NCBI RefSeq assembly: GCF_907165205.1
Contig: NC_058190.1
Location: forward strand, 29,167,345 to 29,231,344
Reading direction: 5' to 3'
Origin: Coccinella septempunctata
Taxonomy: Eukaryota; Arthropoda; Insecta; Coleoptera; Coccinellidae
DNA length: 64,000 nt
Shown one piece after another: positions 33,127 through 43,080 of the stretch (positions are counted from its first letter, which is position 1; each line of letters starts with the position of its first letter). A program made the translations under genes and the position numbers. The notes beneath the pieces were generated by a model that was given only the letters and a program-made list of their open reading frames with translations, had not been told where the DNA came from and did no database searches.

Positions 33127-33366
33127 TAAATAAATTATTGTATGTATGTATGTATGGAACCATAAAAATAATTGAATAATGTCGAAACTTATATACCTTG
33201 AAAATACAATATAAATTTTCTTTTATATCACTTGGATCTGAAAGCCGGCGACATTCCAAGGATTGTAAAATGCTCAAATCAACCAGAAAGCACAAATATA
33301 ATTTTACAAAAAATACGTTTCCATTGTAAGAGTGTGGTCGAATATTTACAAGGTTGGGAAACCTTG

Positions 33367-34111
33367 GGGGTCAGCATAAGTCAGGCAACCAATTTGCATC
33401 AGGCAACCAATTTGCATTAAGATAAATAAATGCAGCGTCAAAATATATTTATTAAAAAATAATACAAAAGGTATTCGAAAAAGGGTTACTGTAAGTGTTC
33501 AAATTGATGCCCATCCTGATCGATGCATTTACGGCAACGTTCCTAAACGGAGAGGCAGGTCCGGCGAAGCATTTCAAGCTATCTGCAAAGAGTTTCAAAT
33601 TCTTCATCAATTGCGGTTCGGAGGTCGGGAAGGGTGCGTGGTCCTGTTGCGAAAACGTGGTCCTTGAGAAGGCCCCACAGAAAAAAATCACAGGGTGTTA
33701 GGTCACATGATCGTGCGGGCCACTCAATGAATCCTCGTCTGCCCATCCATTCTCCAAAATGAACATTAAGGTACTCCCGCACACATAACGCGTAGTGCGG
33801 CGGAGCTCCATCCTGCATGAGGATGTTCGCCAGTGTTGGATCGTTGTCCATTTGTCCACGTAAATCTTCGAGCATTTCCAGATAACTTTTTCCCGTCATG
33901 TGACCCTCAAAAAAGTACGGACCCTCGAGACCTCCAGCATGGATACCTGCCCACACACACACCCCAGGCAGGTTTAATTCTTTTTCCATGAAGACGTGAG
34001 GATTCTGGTCGTTCCAGTACACGCAGTTATGCCTATTGACCGTACCGTTCAGCTTGAATTGCCGGACATACGTCGAAATTTCGAGAGCGTTGCCTGACTT
34101 ATGCCGACCCC
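33367..34111 (-). mobile_element. 745-bp element with 23-bp TIRs and truncated transposase
   Basis: The ends are GGGGTCAGCATAAGTCAGGC plus three bases (33367-33389) and its reverse complement with one mismatch (34089-34111). A 17-18 bp direct duplication of CAGGCAACCAATTTGCAT lies at the left end (33382-33417). The element abuts a Tc1-like fragment at 34115, so it probably inserted into or beside an older Tc1 copy. Confidence 0.85.
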
Positions 34112-34121
34112 TGTATTCCAC
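33480..34121 (-). pseudogene. Tc1/mariner-superfamily transposase, N terminus deleted
   Basis: The 180-codon frame (34121-33579) enters the family sequence abruptly at about residue 23 with KLNGTVNRHNCVYW. It then shows LPGVCVWAGI, LMQDGAPPHY with the second catalytic aspartate at residue 104, and EWPARSCDLTPCDFFLWGL with the third at residue 145. That gives 40 residues between the two. The helix-turn-helix domain and the first catalytic aspartate are gone. The C terminus continues in another frame (near 33560-33490, CRKCIDQDGHQFEHLQ), so there is also a frameshift near residue 178. The first ~20 codons are terminal-repeat sequence, so the ATG is not a real start. Confidence 0.88.
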
Positions 34122-34260
34122 ATATGCTCAATTGGGTTTAGATCTGGGCTATGTGGAGGCCAGTCTAATAGATGGATATTCATCTCATGGAGATAATCTG
34201 TTACAATTCTCACCATATTGGCTACTGCTTGTGCAATTTCTTCTGACCGCAAATCAAACC
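34115..34260 (-). pseudogene. Tc1-like transposase fragment beside the inserted element
   Basis: The minus frame from 34252 to 34115 reads YLHEMNIHLLDWPPHSPDLN then PIEHMWN. This is the Tc1 signature around the third catalytic residue (Glu of PIEHMW). The similarity stops exactly where the terminal repeat of the 33367-34111 element begins. I could not find the continuation on the other side. Confidence 0.8.
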
Positions 34261-35904
34261 AAACTACAGTGAACTGTAACTGACAAAATGAACTACATCT
34301 ACATATAGCCTTAAGGCTATAAATTGCATGAGAAATTGTATTGCCTTTCAGGAATCAGACATTGACGTGAATTGAAAAGGAGAATGTTTAGAGAAGATCC
34401 GCCTTCAGAAACTTCTTTGAATCCTCATCACTGCGTCACTAATTATCTACACAGGATATTCAGAAGTTTAGAGGAAATTGCAAATTTCAATTTCACAATG
34501 TATACCATCAAATTCTGCAGAATCAGGTGACAAACTACATGAAATATGGTACAAATAGACAACAGAATGATCAAATGCTATTCACACCTTAAAAAGTTAT
34601 TTCAAAATGAATTTGGTGAAAATTTTTTTTGTCCAAGAGTCATAAATAATAACGAATCGATTTAGACTGTTTCAAAATCAAACCTTCGATTCCTAAATCC
34701 ATTTGAATCATTCTAACAAGAGAATATTCTTGACACCAATTGAGAAAGGATCTGATTTCTTTCAACTCAAGATTAATGGAAGGATCATAATATTCCCTAC
34801 GGTTGGTGTTGAAGACAAGCGACTCGATTTAATCCCCGCCTGGAGTGAATGTTTGAATACTTACTCCGCCTATTGTGATTCGTTTACCATTGTCTGAATG
34901 TTTTTTGCCGTACAAAACTGAACGAAACCCCAAACAGCACCGTTTGTTCTCGAGTGGCTGTTTCAGAACCCATAAATTTTCCCGGTTCAGAAGTTCATTT
35001 AATCTAAAGATGAAATCATTTGTTGGGAGATCACCGCCAAATCTATTTTCGAGAGGCAGAACTGTGGAAAGATTGATAATAAATCCGAGTATGCAATGTT
35101 AAGCTAATACATTGAGCTGCACATTGTGAATAATAAGTTACGAGCGAAAAGTGGTAAATACTTGCATAAGCTGCGAAAATGGATAGCGCTGGAAAATCTA
35201 TCTTAGCAGAATAATCTTTTTTATGTTGATTTTCTTCCATAATTTTCCATATAAACAAAATTTTCCTTCAGTGAATCTTTGGGGTGAAGATCAAGGTAAG
35301 AAATGAGAATATGTGTTGAGATTTTCGAAATTACACTTAGCGAATTGTTTGTTTTGAAAACTGGCTTTCTACAATTCGAACCCGTAAAACATACAGAATG
35401 AATATTTTGCTTCAAGAAAATTATTGCTTTTTGGGCCCATTTAACTATTTTTGGTGGAGAAAAAAAACGAGAACCCGTTTTTTGTTGTTTTCCAAAAAAA
35501 TCTGAGGATAAATTGGAAATTAGCGAAAACAAATTTTTCGATATATTATTATTTGTGGATATTTTAATTATCTACAACTTTGAATTCGAATTTTAAAACG
35601 TATATTTCAGACAGAAATTGTGGAAATTATTATTTTCATAACAAAACGAACACCCATCCCTCTTCCAGAACTCTCATCGAGTTCCCTAAATTTAAGCACC
35701 TAACAGCTCAGAGCCCAGAAGTGCTGAAGCGTTTTCTATATATGTGACACACAACTGTTTTTTACCCACCAGAAAAAAACGCTAGAAAAATATAAAAAAA
35801 TGTATTTTATTATTGATAAAGTACACTTTTCACTCTGGATAACAGACTCTGATATACATTGACGCCTACTCAAAATTCATTAGAAATCTCAAAGTTTATA
35901 TACC
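34261..35904. other. Spacer without a recognisable gene
   Basis: Frames up to about 100 codons have no motif. A small palindrome ATATAGCCTTAAGGCTATA lies near 34304. The rest is A/T-rich unique sequence. Confidence 0.45.
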
Positions 35905-36161
35905 TACGGCCGGTTTTATAATCAAACCTAAAGTTCCTTCAATTTTAAAGCTTCCTTTAGCCCTACTAAAAATGACACTAACGCCCAGTTTCATAATCGA
36001 ATTTAACGTCACTTTAAGCTTAAAGCTTCCTTTACTGTCATTTTTAGCAGGGTTAAAGAAAGCTTTGAAATTAAATAAGGGACTTTAAATTTGATTATGA
36101 AACCGGCCGTTAAGGAATAAGCTTAAAGTGATTTTAAATTTGATTATGAAACTAGGCGTTA
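35905..36161. mobile_element. Nested-palindrome MITE
   Basis: Two overlapping inverted pairs are present: ACGGCCGGTTTTATAATCAA at 35906 with its partner ending at 36110, and AACGCCCAGTTTCATAATCG at 35980 with its partner ending at 36161. The inner segments share AAGCTT, TTCCTTTA and TGACA blocks. It looks like one MITE with a partial duplication, or one copy inserted into another. It is non-coding. Confidence 0.75.
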
Positions 36162-36439
36162 TATTTTCAAGATGGATATGATTTATTTTCACATACGGAA
36201 AAAATGTCATATATCTATAGAACAATTTTTTGCGTTATTTCACTCTGTAGGTATACATATTGGACTGTTATTTTGTCTTTCCTCTTGAATGGACTTGTTC
36301 AGATACGTTAACAAGCTGGTTAATACTCGAAAAAACTTTAGTATTGAAAACATATTAGTTTTTTCAATTCTATTTGTGCCTTTCGGTTGCCTTAATAATT
36401 CAACAATGATAAGCCCTTAGATGTTAGCTGCCGTCTCTT

Positions 36440-37640
36440 CGCTTTACTCGCTGGTGTATTTTTTTTTGTGTAGCAGGGGAAAAATCTGCAAGACAGACGA
36501 ACACACCCTCTCCTGAGGGGAAACAAGTGTGGGGATTCTCACTCTCCTGAGCTCGAGACCCACTAAAAACCCTAAACTGCTTCTTCATAGGTTCCGGGCA
36601 TTTTGACTATAAACTAGTTGACTCTTATGGTTTCTGGACTCTCCCACGATCATAGTCGTGTTGATTGTTGTATGCTGCCTATATCTTTTATAGGTTAAGC
36701 TCTTTTTTGGTTACTTTAAATCCTTAACTGACCTCTCGGTCTTCGGTGGTAGGTTCTTGACCTTCTAGCTTCTTATGTTGGATCGTAGTCGACTAATCTT
36801 CGTAGTTCCTCATTTGGATGTTGTTTGGCTTTGTCGAATATCCTTTCCGCTCTTCATAAATTCTGTAACTGGTTTCCATTCCAAGTCTTTGAATATTTGT
36901 TTGTTCCTAACAAACAGGGTACATCCATCGCCATTCTAAGGAGTTTATTCTCAGTGGCCTGCATTCTCTTGAAGTAGGTCTTGTCTGCGAAGCCCCATGC
37001 CGCCGATCCATAAATGAGTTGTGGTCGCGCGATAGTTTTTATCATCGTCAACTTGATGTTCTTATTCATATGATTCTGCCTATGAGTGGATAAAGTCTAC
37101 TCATTGCGGCTCTTGTTTTATCAACTGCACATTTGATGTGGTTTTTCCATGTTAGTGCTCTGTCAAGCTTCACTCCTAGGTATTATGCTTAATTTTTCCA
37201 TTCAACCTCTTCTCCATCAACTTCAAGTTTTCTTCCATCCTCAATCTTGTCTTTTGCAGTAATATTGCTTAAGTCTTTCTTCCATCGATTTGGATTTTCC
37301 ATTTGAGTTATTCATCTATGGCTTCCTGCAGTCTCTGGTGTATGATCTCTGGGCGTCGATGTCTGAACGCTATTCCTGTGTCATCTGCGTACAAGTTGAG
37401 CATATTTTTAGCATTCTTCGGGATATCATAAACGTATATTACGTAAAGCATAGGCCTAAGTACCGATCCTTGAGGCACTCCCGCTTCCAATTGTCTGGTT
37501 TGAGAGGTTGCTCCATCTCTCTTCACATAAAAGTTTCTATTCCTCAGATAGTTCTTTATAATCTTGCACTGCTTTTTCATCTTCTGGATTAGGCCTTCGT
37601 GCCATACTCTATCAAAAGCTCTCTCGATATCCATCATGTG
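36440..37640 (-). mobile_element. 5'-truncated Jockey-like LINE with poly(A) tail
   Basis: The element lies on the minus strand. A run of nine or more T at about 36461-36470 on the plus strand marks the poly(A) end. Recognisable RT sequence begins abruptly near 37640, where the reading frame switches from unrelated sequence to RT, which marks the 5' truncation. Confidence 0.8.
36854..37640 (-). pseudogene. Jockey-like reverse transcriptase relic
   Basis: Starting near 37640, the frame contains MMDIERAFDRVWHEGLIQKM (RT motif with catalytic Asp), LEAGVPQGSVLRPMLYVIYV and LNLYADDTGIAF with the intact YADD-type box. After a stop near 37308 the post-RT region continues in other frames: KLDRALTWKNHIKCAVDKTR near 37150 and MIKTIARPQLIYGSAAWGF in the frame 37069-36854. 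Several stops and frameshifts break it. The first ~84 codons of the longest open frame (37892-37640) are not LINE sequence and should not be joined to it. Confidence 0.88.
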
Positions 37641-39230
37641 TACTAATAATCCTGAATGAAAGGCTATATAACCATAACTATTACTTCCCTTAACTTCTAT
37701 TGGGAATTCAAATGCAGATTGCAGCGACATGGTGATGACAGTTCGAAGTAAAAAGTTACTGCAGTCATTGTCATTTTTGAAGGGGATTTTGAGATTTCCG
37801 TTAAATAAATTTATTATAGTTTTTTTCCCCAATTTTTCAAAACTGGATTCAAGTGTGTAAATAATTATCAATTTCAGGTCAACAAATTTCATGAAGATTT
37901 AGTATTTATGGAAAAAATGATGATAATAGAAAGAAATTTATTATATGGAGAGCCACAACAATGACATCTTCTAGATTATAAATAATGGCTAAATTTGCTA
38001 CATTGATGCTAGGAAAACTTGTCCAAGTTGAACTGGCAATCGGAAATAATTTTTTAAATGAATTTTGTGCGAATATTATCGAAATTCATGTGTATATCAA
38101 CTAACTAGGTGAACAAATGTCCTCTCTAGGGGAAACAGATATGTTTTTTTGTGTAAATCCTTTTGAGGTTATATATCCAGGTTAGTTAATTCACCTTCTA
38201 TTCTTCGTAACTAATTTGAAATCTACAAAAACTTTACCATGCTACAAGTACGAGATACAAATGTTCTCAAACATTGGCTGAAAGTTAATTTCATTATATA
38301 AAATAGTAAAAACTGACATCTCCACAAGAAATTCGTAATCGAAGATTTGCTCAGAGGATGAAAACTTCACCAAGCTTTCCCGACATTCACGAGATAAATG
38401 CAGATATTTTCAACAGATTATGATATATTTTCCGAAAACTCTTATTGAAACACCAAAATAGTCTAGTTCCTCGATGTAAACAAACAAAAGTGCATTAAAC
38501 TTTTCTTTACAAAAATTGACACCAGGGGGCGTATCGCTTGTTTAGAATCTCAATTGAGAGCCATTTAGAGGGAATCATAGTGAGAAAGGAGACAAATCAT
38601 TCTAACCTTTTCATGGAATGAAAATTACAGTTCCAGAATTTTGAACAATGAATTTTCTGTAGAAGTCCCTAGATTTAATAGCTCCTCAACTCAAATTATT
38701 CAATATGAAAGAAATGACATTCTGAGCATAAGTTTCCTTTCTGATTCATTTCCATAATGATCTATGGGTCTGAAATAATGTAGCCATATATTATACCTGA
38801 AAATTCAATAACCGCATGTGGAAATGATGTATCGACACTCCTGGTATTCTTAGCTTTTCGGCTGATTTATAAGGGCCAATAAATCTCGCTGTATATATTT
38901 CGTTCAATCCCTTGAAATTTCTGCCGTTTAAATGCGATTGTGAGTTTGGTCTCCTAGAATAGTTTTTATCATATTAAAGACAGTATTACTGTGAAATCAT
39001 GAATAATTATTCGATTTAAAAAAAACACAATCATCTGCATTCGTGGTCAAGTACACACTGAAATTCAGAATCGATTTTCATCACGAATTCTTCATCATAG
39101 TCACTTTTTTTTAATTACGACATATAGTATCTCAGATGCTACTGAATATTTCGGTAGCCACTTTTTCCATTCATTATTCACATCAAAATAATACAAATGT
39201 AATCATAAAACATTATACACATAGGAAAGC
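37641..39230. other. Spacer without a recognisable gene
   Basis: A/T-rich with frequent stops. No motif, RNA gene or repeat match was found. Confidence 0.45.
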
Positions 39231-40400
39231 TGTCCTAGCCTACTAAAGAACCAAACAAAATTTCAATGTCAAAATATTTTATTACTCAACATATTCTCCT
39301 CTTAATTGGATACATTTATTACAGCGAACCTGCAAATTCTAAAGAACTTTCAAAAAAAGTTTTTCTTCTTGCTCTGCAAACCAAACCTCCACAGCTTTTA
39401 TTAACTCCTCGTTGGAAAAAAATTTACGACCTTTTGAACTTTTTTTCAGTTGAGGAAAGAGATGATAGTCGGATGGAGCCAAATATGGTGAATGAGGGGG
39501 ATGTTCTAGTAATTCAAACCCTAAATCACGAATCTTTTGCATGGTAACATGAGATTTGTGTGCAGGGATGTGTCCTGCAAAAACAAAACATCTTTAGATA
39601 GCTTTCTGCGTCTTTTCTCTTTCATTTTTTTCTGTAGAGTGGTCAGTATTGTCGAATAGTAATCTCCGGTTATGGTTCTACCCTTATGCAAAACTTCTTA
39701 GGTCTTGGAAAACCAGAGTGTCGCCATTCCATCGATTTTTGCTTTGTTCCTGGATCGTAGAAATGTAACCAAATCTCATCCATAGTAACAATTCGGTTTA
39801 AGAAGTCTACATCGTTTTCAAATCGAGCACAGATCGAATGCGATGCTTCTACCCTTGCTTTTGGTCAGCATTCAAACATTTGGGGATCCATTTTGCAGCA
39901 ATTTTTCTCATGTCCAAATTGACGTGAATTATATGATGAACGCGTTCGTACGAAATAATCAGTGCTTCAGATATCGATTTTAGCCCAATTCGACGGTCTG
40001 ATAAAATTATGTCATGAACTGCATCAATATTTTCGGAGACTGACACAGAAACTAGCCTTCCAGATCGGTCATCACCTTCAATGAAAAATTTATCTCTTTT
40101 GAAGCTTGCAGTCCAATTTTTCACGGTCCCATACGAAGGACATTGATCACCAAGGGTATAAAGCATATCTTCGTAAATCTGCTTACCTCTTAACCATTTT
40201 AAATACAGGTACTTGACGATGGCCTGATACTCCAATTTTTCGATTTTCACAGTTTCGGTGGACATCTTCTTTCTTTTAATTTATTGAGAATAACTCTGGT
40301 TTACTTTTTTGACTTCAAACTGATAATTCGTATGAGTTATTATTCGTTGCTATGGTAACACAATTTCTTTTTCATGCATGGAGTTGGTCTAGGCTAACTA
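39231..40400 (-). mobile_element. Mariner element, decayed
   Basis: A mariner transposase relic fills the interior. The ends share only a short inverted TAGCCTA block (near 39236-39242 and 40389-40396), so the borders are approximate. The total length (about 1.17 kb) is close to that of a complete mariner after loss of roughly 100 bp in the middle. Confidence 0.8.
39339..40265 (-). pseudogene. Mariner transposase relic
   Basis: The N-terminal frame (40265-39849, 138 codons) carries the two helix-turn-helix regions (around residues 10-55 and 80-115), GDDRSGRLVSVSVSENIDAV, and the linker WIPKCLNADQK near 127-136. After a frameshift come the first catalytic region and then YDPGTKQKSMEWRHSG. The QDNAPAH motif is scrambled by a frameshift near 39570. 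The C-terminal frame (39542-39339) reads HPPHSPYLAPSDYHLFPQLK. The conserved Asp of SPDL is Tyr here, but the catalytic Asp of SDYHLF remains. The segment that normally links EWRHSG to the SVFWD-type motif is largely deleted. Confidence 0.92.
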
Positions 40401-41434
40401 GATATCAATACATCCTCGTATATGCAAGTAGCATCTCAAATAGTGAAATAATTTCGAATTCCATTCCGAAATTATAAATCATTTCTTTGAGAAAAAAACA
40501 ATGGCATAATGTCACCTCAAGTAAAATCACGACGAAACTGTACCGAAATGAAGAAAAGGTTGAAGTATGCGCGATCCAGAAAACCGCATCCAAGAACCAG
40601 GTGGCTTCGGTGATCGTCGCTAGAACACGTTTTATGATAGTTATTGCTGGCTGTTTCGAATCTCTTTCTGTTCCGTAGTAATATAGCTTTCGAATGGGGG
40701 AATAAAAGTTAACACCTCTTCGTAACAGCTACATTTGCTCTGCGGTTTTCCACTAGTAGACGATGCGAGATCTGAGAAGTCATTCAAGTGAAACAAGAAA
40801 GAGGTCCTGACATTTTCTCACAGGATACTTTACATCCTCAATACGATATTCTTACGCGAAACCAATATACCTACTGACTGACTTAGGTAATCTGTTCAGA
40901 GGGGCTTGAGCTTAGGATATTTTGAGATTAGTTCAGTGAGACTGCCACAATTAAATATTTCTTATACAGGATGTTCCGGAAGGTTATTCTTTTTTGAACG
41001 ATAAATATATTCTGTTTAAATGAAGCGTTTCACCAAAAATCCCCAATAAAAAACTCTCAAAATGAGGATGAAAAATTAAAAAAAAAAAATTGATAAAATC
41101 GTTTCGTATAGACCATAGATAGTGAAATTGTCCATAATGGTCTTTTGTTGTACAAAATCAGAATAAATTCGAATGAAAAGTGTATGTATTTTGTCAATGG
41201 AAGTTTCAGATAAATGAACAATCGCAGACACAGAAGTTTATGTATGTTTGTAAAAGTTGAAACTCGAAATCGGTGCATTTTTTTATGTTGCGCCGGTTTA
41301 TCTTTTTTTTTTGCAGAATATAGATAGACAACATAAATAGAGGAATATCGGCGATATCATCAACCAAAAAAAATTCTGAAAATTATGTGCTAGGATCAGT
41401 ACTTTCCTGACGGTCGTGTTATAGTTATAGGAAG
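40401..41434. other. Spacer with one element-like terminus
   Basis: A left terminus TACAGGATGTTCCGGAAGGT lies at 40969, but no matching right end was found. Frames are short and without motifs. Confidence 0.4.
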
Positions 41435-41516
41435 GTGACACAAAACGTTACTAATATTTGTATTGATTCAAAATACAAAATTACCAGAATCGGATTGAGT
41501 CGTGAGGAAGTTATAG

Positions 41517-42925
41517 ACGGAGAGGCAGAGCCAAAAAAAGTCACTGAATTTATTAAGCCTGGTTTTTTCTCAGGCGATTTCAATCATTATATACAACAAA
41601 ATGCAGCGGTCAGTCAAGTGGATGTTAGAACATGTGCCTCAGGTGCGCGGTCAAACATGTCGTGATCACTGACATAATAATTTCTGAAACTTTATAAACT
41701 TTTGTGTTTTAATATGTAAATCAAAATTATAATTATGATAGTCAGTCAACATCCAATCGGGACACAGCTGGTCAGTCAGCTTTAATGTGCGTAGATAGAA
41801 GTGGGACTGGAAATCATCAAAGGATGATTGATGTCAGTAGAATGCATCACAGATTGGAAAATTCTGTTTGCAATGCTTTTCCTGGACTGCATGTTTTGAC
41901 TGGATGTGATTTGAACCCAGCTTTTCACAAGAAAAGTAAAAATGCCTCTGCATATAATAAAGCAAAGCGAAGATTTTCAAAAAAACATTCGCCGACCTTG
42001 GACTTGCAGATGAAAGCAACCAGAATAATATGTTTAATAAGGTTCAAAAATTTGTTTGCCATTTATACGGCTTGAAAAAAATAAAATCAATTCACGAGGC
42101 AAGATTCCTTTCATTTTCAAAGACGGATAAATATCTTAGCACCACAAACAATTCTTTTAAAATTTAAAATAAAGAATGTATATGGGTCGAGTATGCCACC
42201 ATGTCAATCAGAATTGAAGCAGCTGTTCAAGAGCGAGCTCACGATAGTGAGAATAATGATATCGAAGATTCAGATGATGAATTATGTGATGATTATTTAT
42301 AGCTTGTCATCTTATCTAATAAATATTAGTTAAAAATTTTTGAAAATCAATGAGTTCTTAGCTGTGCGTATACCTGAGTTCGTTGAGTACACTGTTGATT
42401 TCGACCGAGTCTTATTTCTGAGATTTTAAGGCACAATTGCGACACGGAAGTGCCTTATTAAAATAAATGTTTCACTTTGAATGATTATGATGTAATATCT
42501 ATAGAGAGCGAAAAAAATTTAATTTCTTATACACTGACTGTTCTTCGGAATGGCTGACTGACGACCATTTTATTTATGAGTCAGTAGTAGTAAAAAAAAT
42601 TTTCACGCTTAATAAACGAATTGCACCCTTATAAACGACGCTACGCACATTAAAGCTGACTGACCAGCTGCGTCTCGATTGGACGTTGACTGACTATTAT
42701 AATTTTGATTTACATAACAAAAAACAAAAGTTTATAATGTTTCAGCCTTAAGAAATTGATTTTATTATGTCGGTGATCACGACATGTTTGACCGCGCACC
42801 TGTGGCACATGTTCTAACATCCACTTGACTGACTGCAGCATTTTGTTGTATATAATTATTGAAATCGCCTGAGAAAAAAACAGGCTTAATAAATTCAGAG
42901 ACTTTTTTGGCTCTGCCTCTTGGAC
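41517..42925. mobile_element. Element with ~280-bp inverted arms around a degenerate ORF
   Basis: The left arm (about 41517-41800) and right arm (about 42644-42925) are reverse complements at roughly 85-90 percent by eye. Each arm encodes, pointing inward, the same peptide tail: AEPKK, then FIKP, SGDFN, YIQQNAAVSQVDV and a stop after GARSNMS (frames 41435-41665 plus and 43016-42777 minus). The DNA between them has the fragment described in the next entry. Outer similarity ends at the GGCAGAGCC block. It could be one foldback transposon or two copies in head-to-head array. Confidence 0.65.
41785..42300 (+). pseudogene. Degenerate ORF with LTGCD motif, unidentified repeat-associated protein
   Basis: The frame at 41785-42075 contains CNAFPGLHVLTGCDLNPAF followed by basic residues. 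After frame changes the sequence continues with FVCHLYGLKKIKSIHEARF, then MPPCQSELKQLFKS near 42196-42237, and ends with an acidic tail (DIEDSDDELCDDY) and a stop at about 42300. The combination of a His..TGCD..FxxKxK block, a LPPC-type block and an acidic end is a pattern I associate with a widespread uncharacterised protein type in invertebrate repeats. I cannot name its enzymatic function. At least two frameshifts make it a pseudogene. Confidence 0.5.
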
Positions 42926-43080
42926 TATTATCTTGAAAGAACTCAATTATGGAAATATTTACCATTTGAAGGCGTATCTCTTCGAAACGGGGCGTTGTAG
43001 GAAAAAATGGAAGCATTCCTCCATTCCATATTTTACTTACACCTGAGAAAGATTCACGTAGTGCCGGGACACTCTATTTA

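Noticed and set aside
37641..37892. First 84 codons of the 194-codon frame containing the Jockey RT
   Set aside because: RT similarity begins sharply near 37640; the upstream residues do not match any LINE region and are simply open.
40969..41434. Complete element starting at TACAGGATGTTCC
   Set aside because: No matching inverted right end could be found within about 2 kb, so only a terminus is noted.
42777..43016. Minus-strand frame as an independent gene
   Set aside because: Its second half is the mirror of the frame at 41435-41665 in the opposite arm of an inverted repeat, so it is treated as part of the element.
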